Part shown: positions 11,974 through 23,867 of the stretch, one piece after another
Layout: each line of letters starts with the position of its first letter
How positions within the stretch are numbered: the stretch's first letter is position 1
NCBI GenBank assembly: GCA_946122785.1
Contig: CAMGYJ010000007.1
Span: 6,650,909 to 6,714,908, forward strand
From: Linum tenue
Lineage: Eukaryota > Streptophyta > Magnoliopsida > Malpighiales > Linaceae
DNA length: 64,000 bases
Reading direction: 5' to 3'
Program-made: the position numbers and the translations under genes
Notes under the pieces: generated by a model
What the model saw: only the letters and a program-made list of their open reading frames with translations
What the model was told of the DNA's origin: nothing
Database searches by the model: none

Positions 11974-13394
11974 AATTCAAATCGGGTTAATGCCACATTT
12001 GGTCACTGTGATTATTAAATTGTGTCATGTTTAGTCACTAGAAAAAATAAATATCAACTTTGATTACTCAAATTACTAAAACAGGTCACATTTAGTCACT
12101 CTCCATTAGTCTCCGTCCAAATCCGTTAACAGAGTCTGTTAAGTGCTGATGTGGCTAACAGGAGCGCCCAATCAGCGCCATTTTGGGCCAAAAATTGACA
12201 AACCTGACCCGCCACGTCACTAAACCCGCCATGTCATACACCCAAGCCAACCCATTAACCTAACCGGACCCAAAACCAAACCCGGCCCACTTGTTCCTGC
12301 TCAAAAATCTCCCACACTCTAGTTCGAATTTCTGTTTTCCCATCTCCTTCCTTTCTTTCCCCTCCTTTTCTTTTCTACTGATGTCGATTTCGTGTCTATG
12401 AATCGAACATCACCAATTCTTCCTCCTAACCCTCTTTCTTCATCTCCCAATCCACCTACCTTCACTTGTTTCCTTCCTCTTTCAACTGGATCCGCCCGCC
12501 TAATTCTTCTGACAAACTTCTCTTTCTAATTTCCTTTACTTCAGATCTATGCTTCGATTTTATTTTTTTTGTTCTCTATCGATCAGCGGATCTGTGACCA
12601 TACGGCTACACTTCTCTACACAGGATCTCGATCTCAGATCTGTGGCCATAGGCCTTCTAGCAACGCCTCCCTTATCCGCGCCCTGTGCTTCTCCAAATCG
12701 GCTAGCTGGTTTAGGTATCCGGACAGCGTGTTGCGCCTCGGAACTGGCTTCATGTTGAAATTCGAAATTGTGTCGCATGGTTCATAGGAGATTTCGTCGG
12801 GGTTGTTATTGTTGGTGTTCAGGCTGGAGACGTTGTAGTGGCGGGCCAAGGAGAAGGAGGGGTCCGGAGGAGGGTTCGAAGGAGGCAGTTTTTTACAGAG
12901 TGATGGAATGGAGGATTAGGAAGTGACCGCCCTGTCTTTCTTTGAGGACCGTGGTGGTCATCTGACGCAGAAGTTATTCTGCTAACTGCTAAATCTGTTA
13001 GCAGATACTAATAGGGTCAGATTTGATGCCACGTCGGGCCAGTTAAGATCCAACGGAGGAGAGAGGTAGGCTCTGGTGGCTCACTTAAGTGAGCCAATGA
13101 TGGGCTTGTGGGTATAAGCCGGCCCATCCTGCGGCTTGGAAAAGGAGCCGAAAAAGCAGCTTGGTGGGCCCGTTTCAGTTTGGGCGGGATTTTGGAAAGG
13201 AATGGAGAGAGAACGAATTTATGTATGTTTGTTTGTGTGGATATTTATTTGTTTTCACCCGATATCAATATGTGTTGTGTTGATATTACTTTGTATCATT
13301 GTTGAAATAAACTAGTATTCTTTCTTCGCAAACCAATATCCATCATTCAACTAATGTTTACCAAACCCCAATATAACCCAACCACCCGAAACTG

Positions 13395-16300
13395 ATTATA
13401 CCAATTTAGAGTTAATGTTTTAGGGTTCGGGTTTACGATTTAGAGTTTAAGGTTTGGGTTTACGGTTTAGTCTGGGCAATCGACAAACAAGTTTTTGCAT
13501 GAACTGATATTATATGCGATAAATATTGTGTCTTCCATCAAAATTAAACACGCTATCAAGTCCTAACACATAAGGCTTGCAACCTTAGTTAGGGCTGCCC
13601 GCCGAGGGCCCATGGGCCGAGGGCCCATTAAACAATAATAGTTTTATGGTTTAGGGTTTGTGTTACGATTTAATGTTAAGGGTTTAGGGTCTAGCTTAGG
13701 TTTGAATTGATATTAGTTCATATTTTCGAAAATTTTCTTGGACTTTTGGATATTCTAATAGGGCTTTTTTTGGTAAAGTGATTAGGGTGTTAGTGTTAGG
13801 GTTTAGGAATTTTTTTTAGGGTTAAAGGTTTAATTATTAGTCTTGTGGTCGTTTGCAATGAATGAATATTAGTTTACGTGGTTCGGATATTAGCTTTTGG
13901 TTGAATTGATATTAGTTCGTGCTTTCGAATATTTGTCTGGGAAGTTTGGATATTCTAATGGGCACTTTTGGTAACTATTTCGATGTGATCCTTTGTTTAT
14001 TTAAGCATCTAGCACTTTTGGTAACTATTCGGATTAGTCTACAACTATCATATATTAGTAAGTATGTGGTGAATATTAGTCTGTCATAGTGATAATATCC
14101 ATTTTGGGATCACATGATATTCTTCTGAGACAGAAGGATATTAGACTGGGTGGTGTGGATATTTGTCTGGGTAGTGTGGATATTCGTTTTAGTTTTAGTA
14201 TTTAGGGTTCATTAGTTCCTGTTTTCGGATATTTTTTTGGGACGTTTGGATATTCTAATGAGACACTTTTGGTAACTATTCCGATGTGATCCTTTGTTTG
14301 TTTATTTAAGCATATGAAATAATAATAGTTTTTATGATTTAGAGTTTAGTGATTAGGGTGTTAGTGTTAGAGTTTATTGTTTTAGGGTTAATGGTTTTGT
14401 TATTAGTCTTGTGATCGTTTGCAATGAATGGATATTAGTTTACGTGGTTCGGATATTAGCTTTTTAGTGTTTAGTGATTAGGGTTTTAGAGTTTTGAGTT
14501 TAGGGTTTAGGGTTAGGGTACAAATGTAAGATATTAGTTAGTGTGTTGTGGATACTTGTCTTTCCTAGTTGTAATACTTTTTACTAACCACGGGTTTTTA
14601 TTTAAAATATTGTGATATTTGTCCGGGTTGTGTGGATATTTATTTGAACCTGAGAAAGTATTCTTTTAGTTCATGTGTTTGGATATTTGTGTGGAACCTT
14701 TGAATATTCTCGGCTTGGGCAAACAATAATAGTTTGATTTTTTAGTGTTTAGTGATTAGGGTTTTAGAGTTTAAAGTTTAGGGTTTAGGGTTAGGGTACA
14801 AATAGAAGATATTAGTTGGTTTGTTGTGGATACTTTCTTTTCTAGTTATAATACTATTTACTAACCACATGATAGTTATTTAAATGAAATATTCCCTTAG
14901 TTCATGTGTTTGGATATTTGTGTGGAACCTTTGAATATTATCGGCTTGGGCAAACAATAATAGTTTTATTTTTTAGTGTTTAGTGATTAGGGTTTTAGAG
15001 TTTAGAGTTTATGGTTTAGGGTATAGAGTACAAATGTAAGATATTAGTTAGTGTGTTGTGGATACTTGTCGTTCCTAGTTGTAATACTTTTTACTAACCA
15101 CGGGATTTTATTTAAAATATTGTGATATTTGTCCGGGTTGTGTGGATATTTATTTGAACCTGAGAAAATATTCTTTTAGTTCATGTGTTTGGATATTTGT
15201 GTGGATATTAGATATTAGTTTTGCAATGAATGGATATTAGAAGGGTGTCTATGTGGACGTGTATGACAAGGTTTGTGGCTTTTACATGGATTGGTTTGTG
15301 TCGATGTTCCTTGATGTCCTTGTTGAGTTGTTTTTTATTTCCAATTCAGAGTCGTTGAATTTATACCATCAGAATTTGATTAATCCAATTTAGTGTTTAG
15401 AGCTTAGGGTTAGTGTTTCAGATTTAGAGTTCGAGTTTTTGTTTAGTGTTTAGGGTTCGGGTTTATGGTTTAGTGACAGAGTTTCAAGTTTGGAGTTTTG
15501 GTTTAGTGTTTAGGGTGGTTCGATATTTGTCTCCAGTGATAGGATATTATTATGGATAGGAGGATATTAGTTTGTGATGTGTGGATATTTGTCTGAGTAG
15601 TCGGATATTAGTTTGCGGGGGTAAGATATTAGTCAGTGTGTGGTGGATATTTGTCTATGATGGTGAGGATAATAATTATGGTATGACTGGATAATAGTCT
15701 GAGACGAAGGGATACTAGTCTGGGTGGTGTAGATATCTGTGATGGTGATCGGATTTTAGTCTGGGACAGTCGGATATTAGTCTGAGTGGTTTGAATTTTT
15801 GTTCTATATGGATGTTTATCTACATTGGTTTTCAAGTATGAAGAAATAGTGTGTATATATATATATATATATATTAGTCTTGTTGTCGTTTGTAATGAAT
15901 GGATATTAGTTTACATGGTTCAGATATTAGCTTTGGGTTGAATTGATATTAGTTCATGCTTTCGAATATTTGTCTAGGACGTTTGGATATTCTAATGTCA
16001 CTTTTGGTAACTATTTCGATGTGATCCTTTGTTTATTTAAGCATCTAGCACTTTTAATAACTATTCGGATTAGTCTACAACTATCAGATATTAGTCAGTA
16101 TGTGGTGGATATTAGTCTGTCATAGTGATAATATCCATTTTGGGATCACTTGATATTCGTATGAGAAAGATGGATATTAGACTATGTAGTGTGGATATTC
16201 GTCTGGGTAGTGTGGATACTCGTCAGTGTGTGATGGATGCTAGTCTGTTGGATTATGGTGCATATACTTTTTTGGAGCCATCCGATACTATTCTTAGGGT

Positions 16301-16520
16301 TTTATGTTATGCACACAAAAAAAGGGTTTGGTACTCGAGTAGATTCGAAGTAGTGATTAGGGTTTTAGTGTTAGAGTTTAAGGTTTCTTTTTTAGGGTTA
16401 AGGTTTAGTTTTTAGGTTTAGGTGGTCGTCTTGTGGTCGGATATTAAACTGGGTGGTGTTTGTATTTGTTTTGCAATGAATGGATATTAGAAGGGTGTCT
16501 ATGTGGACGTGTATGAGAGC
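13395..16520 (+). repeat. GGATATTAGTCTG and TTTAGGGTT-type degenerate repeat block
   Basis: For three kilobases the plus strand is made of G/T-rich phrases. GGATATTAG and GGATATTTGTCTGG are repeated dozens of times, interleaved with telomere-like TTTAGGGTT runs (e.g. 13430-13480, 14470-14520, 14740-14800, 15390-15520). Larger copies exist: ~13890-14170 recurs at ~15930-16220, and a phrase starting TTTAGTGTTTAGTGATTAGGG recurs near 14463, 14741 and 14972. A (TA)n run lies at ~15854. No gene is supported. Confidence 0.75.
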
Positions 16521-16925
16521 ATAATATCCAGACAACACAAATTAATATCCATACATTTCATAAATAATATCCAGACCTAACATAATAATATTCCAGAATA
16601 ACAAACTCAAATCCATAATAAAAAAGAGTTGTTTTATTGACAAACCGCGATAAAACTAGTATTCAATGCCATTACAACTTGGCAATCCCAAAATCTCAAA
16701 TTCGAAAAAGCACAACCACATAAGAAATGAGAAAGCAATAGTTTTGAGCCAGTGATGTGCCTCCACCTCCCCTTCTCATGGAGGAGCTGGAATCGAACAG
16801 CTTTTGGATCTTGTCATCTTGCAAAATTCCTGAAATACATGAAAAGAAATCATTAGGCATATGCACAGTCCAGACTAATATCCATATAGGGCATACAAAT
16901 ATCCAGACCTAACATAAAAATATCC
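16500..16925. other. Switch region of the inner MULE, AATATCC orientation
   Basis: At about 16510 the repeat motif flips from GGATATT on the plus strand to AATATCC (the same motif on the minus strand). The stretch 16620-16830 is otherwise non-repetitive and has no recognised gene. Confidence 0.45.
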
Positions 16926-16929
16926 ATGC

Positions 16930-17530
16930 ATCATGGGCATGCTAAATATCAACATTCAACAAACTGGTATCCCAAACATGTTAAATAATATCTCAGGTCA
17001 ACAAACTACCATATATTAACGAGCAAAACTCAGAACCCCCAAAACAATATCCACATTCAACAAAATGGTATCCCAGGCATGCTAGATAATATCCTCGATC
17101 GACAAATTACCTTATTAACGAGCAGAACTTAGAACCCCCCAAACAATATCCAAATTCAACAAACAGGTATCCCAAGCATGCTAAATAATATCACAGGTCA
17201 ACAAACTACTATATTAATGAGCAAAATTCAGAACCCCCAAACAATATCCACATTCAACGAACTGGTATCCCAAGCATGCTAAATAATTTTCCAAGTCAAC
17301 AAACAAACATATTAACGAGTAAAACTCAGAACCCCCCAAACAATATCCACATTCAACAAACTGATATCCAAATCATGCTAAATAATATCACATGTCAACA
17401 AACTACTATATTAATGAGCAAAACTCAGAACCCCCCAAACAATATCCACATTCAACGAACTGGTATCCCAAGCATGCTAAATAATATCTCATGTCAATAA
17501 ATTACTAATTAATGAGCAAAACTCAGAACC
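16930..17530. repeat. 98-99-bp tandem repeat array, about six copies
   Basis: The phrase CAGAACCCCC recurs at 17031, ~17130, 17229, 17327, 17425 and 17523, a period of 98-99 bp. Each unit also contains CAATATCCACATTCAAC, TGGTATCCCAAGCATGCTAA and an AACAAACTACTATATTAA-like segment. Divergence between units is modest. Confidence 0.85.
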
Positions 17531-18140
17531 CCCCAAATCGAATCCCAAGGCATAGAAAGCGAATCTTAAATGCCCTGACAAGAATCCCAGATCCCTAACA
17601 ACGAATCTCAAATCCAAAAAATGAAGCAAAAACAAAAAAAGAACCCAAATCCAGTTGAATCGATGAAACCCTAAATCAAATAACAAGAATGCCGAATCTC
17701 CCAAATCGAATCTCAGATCCCAACCACAGAAAATCCCAGATTCCCCAAATCGAAAGAAACCCAAATCCCCCAAATCAAAAGAAACCCAGATCCCCCAAAT
17801 CGAATCCCAAGGCACAGAAAACGAATCTCAAATCCCCCGACAAGAATCCCAGATCCCCAACAAAGAATCTCAGATCCAAAAAAGAAGCAAAAAAAACTAA
17901 GATCTAGTCGAATCCATGAAACCCTAAATCAAATATAAAGAATCACAAATCTCCCAAATCGAATCCCAGATCCCTGCCACAGAATCCCAGATCCCCCAAA
18001 TCGAATCCCAAGGCACAGAAAGCGAATCTCAAATCCCCCGACAAGAATCCCAAATCCCCAATGACGAATCTCAGATCCAAAAAATGAAGCAAAAAAAAAA
18101 AAAAACTCAGATCCAGTCGAATCCACGAAACCCTAAATCA
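17531..18140. repeat. Long-period tandem repeat with AATCCCAGATCCCC phrases
   Basis: Blocks starting GAATCCCAAGGCA occur at about 17541, 17807 and 18003 (periods ~266 and ~197 bp). Each runs through AATCTCAAATCCCC, a purine-rich GAAGCAAAAA segment and GAAACCCTAAATCAAAT. The open frames crossing it are repeat-driven. Confidence 0.7.
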
Positions 18141-18965
18141 AATATATCTAATCCAACCCTAAATCTACAAATCTAGAAACGAAATCCTGAACCCCTAAGT
18201 CGAATTGCATGAACCCTAAATTTTAAAATAGATAAACGAAACCCAGATCTCCACAAACAAAATCAACAATAAGGAGAGGAGAAGACACCAACCTGAACCA
18301 AAGCATCCTCCTTGCAGTCGTCTTCTACCTCCCACTACCGGCGGTGACGACGTCTTCCTTCTTCGTCAGCGACGCCGTCGTCTTCTTTCTTCAAGGACAG
18401 AGAAAACCTTCCAAAAATTTCTTCCTCGTCAGGATAGCTTCAACGTCGTCGTCGGCGTGGACTCAAACAAGTCGTCGCCGACCTCGCACCCTTCGTCGCA
18501 GCCGTCGCTTGAAATTTTTGGTGGTGGTTTTCGGGAGAAGAAGAAAGGAAGAGGGATAGAAATAAAAGATTTTTTTGGAGAGAGTGGGGAAAATGAAAAA
18601 CTGCCGGTTGAGGGAGAGAGGAGGGTTTGGGTTTGAAAATTTAGGGTTTTTATTTTAATTGTGGGCCCACTTCTCCCAAAAATGGCTCGGCTTGGGCCTG
18701 TCAACTCTTCCTCTCACACGACGGCGCCGATAAGCCCACTCCCTCCTCTACCGTCGGATCACGGCTCGCCGACGTGGCCTCCCATCCAGCCCTGTTAGTT
18801 AAATGCTAACAGCTTATGCTGTTAGCAGAATAACCATACTGGTCATCTGAGAGCGACCGTGGTGGATAATCAATTGGAAAATCAATCGTTGTCTGCTACG
18901 ATGGGGGAATTGAAGCCGGCACGCGACGACGAAGAAGAAGAAGAAGAAGAAGGCGACTTCGACGG
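18141..18965. other. Right part of the inner MULE and adjoining outer MULE
   Basis: This includes a GC-rich, coding-like segment (18300-18560, rich in GTCGTC) of unknown origin, then the right inverted repeat of the inner element ending at 18840. No product could be recognised in any frame. Confidence 0.35.
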
Positions 18966-19439
18966 AGGATCTGGGACAAGGGGGTCAAGTGGCTTGCTCC
19001 ATCTCTCCCTACTCTATGATTTGTTCGATCGAAAATGGTAGAATCTAGAGGAAGGTGCAGAGCTTCGCGAGGAAGGAGAAGGATTTCGGGTTTAAAAATG
19101 GCCACTGATCCGATTGATTTTCCAATTTTGTTTTGTTAAGTGGGTCGGGTTTGGTTCTGGGTCCGGTTAGGTTAATGGGTTGGGTTGGGTATATGACATG
19201 GCGGGTCGGGTTTGTCCATTTTTTACCCAAAACAACACTGATTAGGCGCTTCCGTTAGCCACGTCATCACTTAACGGGCTCTGTTAACGGATTTGGATGG
19301 AGACTAACGGAGAGTGACTAAATGTGACCTGTTTTAGTAATTTGAGTGACAAAAGTTGATATTATTTTTTTCTAGTGACTAAACATGTCACGATTTAGTA
19401 ATCACAGTGACCAAATGTGGCATTAACCCAATTCAAATC

Positions 19440-20165
19440 ACTTTTATAACGAGATTAGGTATCGGAGAGTATATGTTGTGTGTACTAAGAAGATTGTGTC
19501 AAGTAACTTGGGTGAAACTCTTGGAAACATCCGTGGCATTTAAAAGCGCCTTCACTTAGAAAGTAAAGTGACCTGGGATTGTTTATAGGCAGGGAATTTG
19601 GTAATTTGACTGATCATCTTTTGAAGAGCAGAATCATTGCATTGGAAAGGGATTCTGATGGTGGCTTCCGACGTATACTCTAGGCAAAAGAACAGAAGCT
19701 AGTGGGTGGCAAAAGGTAGCCCCCGCCACCTTCACAAAGATTACAAATACATCGATCTTAAAGGGCAGCAAGCAACTTGACTCTCTTTAACCAACTGCAA
19801 TCGAGTGCCCCAAAAGGGTATGTTTTCCAGATTGCCTTATTCTGCTCTTTGGTACCCGCAGAGTTCTTGGCAAATGGGGAACCAATTACAGCAGCGCGAA
19901 GAAGAGTTTAGGGTTTACAGTTCAGAGTATATATGATGTGAAACTCAATTACGAGTACGAAGCAGAGAAACATTCGGTCATGTAAGGTGAAGGAAGCTAC
20001 AAGAGCTTTAGGGGTACTTGCGAAACAGAAGAAAAACAAGACGGTTATTATACAAAGGAAAGCATCGGAGTAGGAACCAAACATATTGATTCGTCAAGAG
20101 GAGATGTTATCCGGAAACAAACATCAAGAGCGTAGTGGCTGTGACAACATGCATTCTGGCATGTA
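19440..20165. other. Intergenic spacer without recognised genes
   Basis: Moderately AT-rich single-copy-looking sequence. No long frame, RNA gene or transposon end was recognised. Confidence 0.4.
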
Positions 20166-20173
20166 ATTGATTC

Positions 20174-20368
20174 CAACGGCGGGGACCTACTTGTTGGTAA
20201 GGGGTGTCGTTCGACATCCATTCGCCCGTTTTTTTCTTCTTCTGTAGAACATATATTTTTTTGGTACAAAAAATTTTAATACGAGATTTCCGACACCGCT
20301 TTAATATTTATAGCCGATACACCTTCATTAGGCGACACCCCTCTTTAACAATCATGGGTCCGCCACTG
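20174..20368. mobile_element. hAT-type MITE, family 1 copy a
   Basis: The left end CAACGGCGGGGACC and the right end (reverse complement CAGTGGCGGACCC) match, and both continue into a shared GGGGTGTCG segment. The flanking 8-bp sequences, ATTGATTC (20166-20173) and ATTGATGT (20369-20376), match at six positions, consistent with a decayed hAT target duplication. The same ends occur in the 186-bp element at 37288. Confidence 0.7.
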
Positions 20369-20376
20369 ATTGATGT

Positions 20377-21854
20377 CAATATCGAATCGTCATGTCACAA
20401 CACACGTTTGTCCAAATAAAAAATTAACAATTCAGTTATTATATTTATTATTATTTTTAATTCTAACCATTTTTTGTTGAGAAATAAAAATTTGACTATT
20501 ATTTTGTTTTAATCGCTACTAGCACTCATGTTAGAACTAGTAGTGGAACAAATACAATTTGACCAATCACAATCGCCTCTATCTCCATCTAGCTATTTTG
20601 TAAAGAAGTACTGTCGTGTCGTCTTCTTCCTTGTGCACATTCCACAAACCATTATATCGTTTGATAATGAAGAAAACCAAAAGTGGGAAGGCGGCTCTCT
20701 TTCACTTACTTTGTTATTTTTTTTCAGTCAGTCAGTCAATCAAACGTTTTTATTTCCTTCCTTTTGATGAAGTCGACCACTCACTCTTTTTTCTCATCAC
20801 CATGCCTAATTGGTTCGACGAATTCATCATGCACACGTAACAAGTGATATGAAACATCAAACATTAATTAGAACACGATACTCATTCGCGTCAAACAATC
20901 AACACCTATGTCGCATGTAATCTGCATCGATCGGTTACACGAATCCGAGTTGGCCCCATTCAAGCAATTCCATAACCTGCACCGATGTGATTTTCGATTA
21001 CCTGAACCCGAATTGGTCACATTTGTGCAACAGTAATCGACACCGATGTGGTTTTTGGTTACCCGAGAGCCGAATTTTTCGGTTTTCCGGATATACTTCG
21101 ATTGTCCGCATTGAACCTAATAACTCATAGGGTTTGGTCCATAATATAGTTGGACCTTAGAGTTGGAATGGCATGTTGGTCTGATCGATTTTTGTCTGAT
21201 TTGATTCGATTTTTTGGTTACAGTGAAACTCGAAATATTGTCGAAACTCCCAACCGAGACCATACTATTAGCTCAATTTCGATTCTCAGTTACCCATTAA
21301 CCAAATAATCCGATTTCGATTAAACCGCTGAACCGAATCCCACGTCAAGTCCTAGCTGGAGCAGGGAGGGAAAGGACAAGACATAGAACCGGGAAGCTTA
21401 GCTATATCCTCTTTACCAACCAACAAGTGCCAGTAAGATATGTCTCTGAGAGGTGCAATCAATCCAAGGCCAGAAGACAAAAAACAGGAGACTTTCGTCA
21501 ACCTTATTGCCTAATTTGGATTAGATACAGAGAGGTTTGGTTTGGGACTACTAAACGAGATTGTGCTATCTCTTCCTTGACAACACACATGATGAAGGTG
21601 CCTTGAATTTGCCTGAAAAATACAGCCCACTCCAGAAATTAGAACTCTGCCCTCAATGAGCTAGTTTCTGTCGTTGACCAAAAGCAGCCAGCTTGTTGTT
21701 TGTTACAACTTACACCTAGAAATAATGCTTCCGGTTACACCCGATAAATTTTCGATGACGCGAAAAAGACTTAAGAATATACATTTAAAGCTATTTCGAA
21801 AAGTTCATGGAAGAAAATGGTTTAGCCTTTCACAGTATTATATGTCGATTGTTA
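20377..21854. other. Intergenic spacer without recognised genes
   Basis: AT-rich to 20900. The stretch 20900-21350 repeats phrases about ACCGATGTGAT and TTGGTTACC-type motifs and looks like an old degenerate repeat. No gene was identified. Confidence 0.35.
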
Positions 21855-21862
21855 CTTGTTAG

Positions 21863-22392
21863 TAGGGCTGTTAATGAGTCGAGTCGAGTCGAGCCGAGCT
21901 TTGCCATAGTTTGGGTTAGGCTCGTTAATATATTTCTAGGCTCGAGTTCGTCACGAGCTTTAATATGCAAGTTCGAGCTCGGCTCGTTTATGAAAATGAA
22001 AGTTTGAGCTCGGCTCGTCAAATAAGCTTAACGAGCCCAAAATCGAGATCAACTCATAAAATGTTCATGATAGCTCAAGATTGACCTAGAAGGCTAGAAC
22101 TGCGCACAAAATTACATTCAAACATGTAGCAAAGTCTAGCAAAGTAAAACACAATATTTATCCCAATTTCAATACATAAAATCCATGAATTCTAATCCTT
22201 TTTTATGCCAAACCATTAAATGAGCTTGTTCGCGAGCTTTCGAGCTGAATATGGTATGGCTCGAGTTCGGCTCGTTTAGTTAACGAGCTTGTTCGTGAAC
22301 CGGCTCGATTAAAACGAATCGAGTGTCGAACGAGTTTTTCTCGAGTCGCACACCGAGCCGTTCATGAGCGGCTTGGTTCATTAACAGCCCTA
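21863..22392. mobile_element. hAT-type MITE with TAGGGCTGTTAATGA ends
   Basis: A perfect 15-bp terminal inverted repeat TAGGGCTGTTAATGA is flanked by an exact 8-bp duplication CTTGTTAG (21855-21862 and 22393-22400), the hAT signature. The 530-bp body is rich in CGAGCTCG/GAGTCGAG-type short palindromes and has no transposase, so it is non-autonomous. Confidence 0.93.
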
Positions 22393-22400
22393 CTTGTTAG

Positions 22401-23867
22401 TAGTCACCGAGAAGTTCACCTTCATAATTGATGCAATCTTTCTATGGTAAAAAGCCCCATTCTTTTGAAGATGTAAATAAAATAAATTTGTACCACCTAC
22501 AATATTTAATTTACAGTAAGAACATTTAAACACAAATCTTTTTGTTTAGTGTTTGTTCCATCTAGCTCCGGATACATACAATAAGTATTTATTAGTATGG
22601 GCTTAACTCCCAATTCGTTCGTCCGCACTTTATGTTTAGCTATGCTCTAAAGAATTCAGCATATTTCTATAAAAAAAGAAGAATTCAGCAGACACCACTA
22701 TAACGTTAAAAGAGCATATGAAAAAGGTTGAAAAAAATGAACAAAAGAGACATGCACACGGTTCCATCATTTAGCCTTTAGGGATTTGCCAATAATAAGA
22801 CAACCTTTGATTAATTGGAAGAGACAAGATATATAATAAGTTATCACAGAAGAACCCAACACCAGGAATCCTGTAAAAGCAGTAAAACCTGGTAAAGATG
22901 TCTTTTTTATTAAACACCAAACACCTCTAATCCGATAAATAATTTAGGAGACAAACCCCCCATGGTGAAAGAGGAAATTATTAACATCAAAAGAATTATC
23001 AAAGAACCATAAGAGACAGGGGGTTTTGCTTTTCTTTTGATAATCCCAGTTTGATTATCCTTAAAGTTTTAAGCTTTACATCATCACCACGGCACCATCC
23101 TCTCATCAGTTTATCACTAATTAACAAATGGATATCAAACTTACGAACAACAATTTCTAGTATTAAAAGCAATTAGCTTAGTGTACAAAAGATACTAGAC
23201 TGACATGTCAGATTGATAACTTCTTGGATATGTTAAGTATTACGTCAATAAAAGTTACAAAATAATACGGACTTGAAATTATCCTTTAAAGTTTGAAACT
23301 TACTTTGGAAAGGGGGGAAAATATGATATAGCTTTCACAACTTTGGAAACAATAGAAAGGGTCCTAGGATTAGGTTGGTCCCCAACTGCTAATCCCAATG
23401 TTGTAAATTTAAATCTCAACCATAATCAAACTTCTCCATCACAGTAACCTGCAAGGAACCTGGTCTATCATTAGTAGATACAAAAACAAAAAGTTACTTT
23501 GAGTAGGTTTAAGAAAAGTAAATTTCATTGATAGCAGTGTCATTAGTTCAAGGAAAATGAACTTGGACCTCTCAGTGGGAACTGGGAACCAATCCCAACA
23601 TGTTCAGATTTTTTAAATACACAATTTTTCAAATCCTTGTCACCCACCATAACATTATTCAAAACAAGAAACCAAAAAAATCCCAAATTGTGACAATTGT
23701 CAAAGGTTGATCACTTCACTCACATGACTTCCTCATCTCCCTCTTTTAAATTCAGAGAGCTTCCTCTCAGTTTCCCTCCCACCACCAAACCTCTAGCTGC
23801 TCTTCCATCAGCCCATTTCTAGTTTCTACACGCCAAGGAAAACAAACCCATACATTCAGAAATTGAG
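22401..23867. other. Intergenic region and promoter of the MAKR gene
   Basis: AT-rich. The last ~150 bases before the ATG are a CT/CA-rich leader, and CTTTTAAATT near 23742 is the best TATA-like element. No other gene was recognised in the preceding 1.3 kb. Confidence 0.4.

Larger units (their letters stand above)
12966..18840. mobile_element. Inner MULE nested in the outer MULE
   Basis: The ends share the inverted repeat GTTATTCTGCTAAC (left ~12974) / GTTAGCAGAATAAC (right ~18821), continuing imperfectly toward the interior (both contain a GCCACGTCGG block). They are flanked by an exact 10-bp duplication GGTCATCTGA (12956-12965 and 18841-18850). Length is 5875 bp. It lacks a recognisable transposase. 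The interior is almost entirely repetitive: a GGATATTAG/TTTAGGG-type block, then ~98-bp tandem repeats, then ~200-265-bp repeats. It must be younger than its host, because it interrupts the outer element. Confidence 0.85.
11984..19429. mobile_element. Outer Mutator-like element (MULE) with ~300-bp terminal inverted repeats
   Basis: The ends GGGTTAATGCCACATTTGG (left) and its reverse complement (right) extend into inverted repeats of roughly 300 bp (about 11984-12285 and 19130-19429). They are flanked by an exact 10-bp target duplication AATTCAAATC (11974-11983 and 19430-19439), which is diagnostic of Mutator-type insertion. Total length is 7446 bp, but a second MULE (12966-18840) sits inside; without it the element would be about 1.56 kb. 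No transposase is visible, so it is non-autonomous. A minus-strand frame at 12634-12849 (starting MARHYNVSSLN) and an acid-run frame near 18900-19040 may be host-derived but were not recognised. Confidence 0.92.

Noticed and set aside
13395..15535. Interstitial telomere array (TTTAGGG-like runs)
   Set aside because: The runs are degenerate, mixed with GGATATTAG phrases and bounded by MULE ends, so they are transposon contents and not a telomere or fusion point.
16930..17530. CRISPR-like array
   Set aside because: The units are contiguous tandem repeats without unique spacers, in a plant nuclear transposon.
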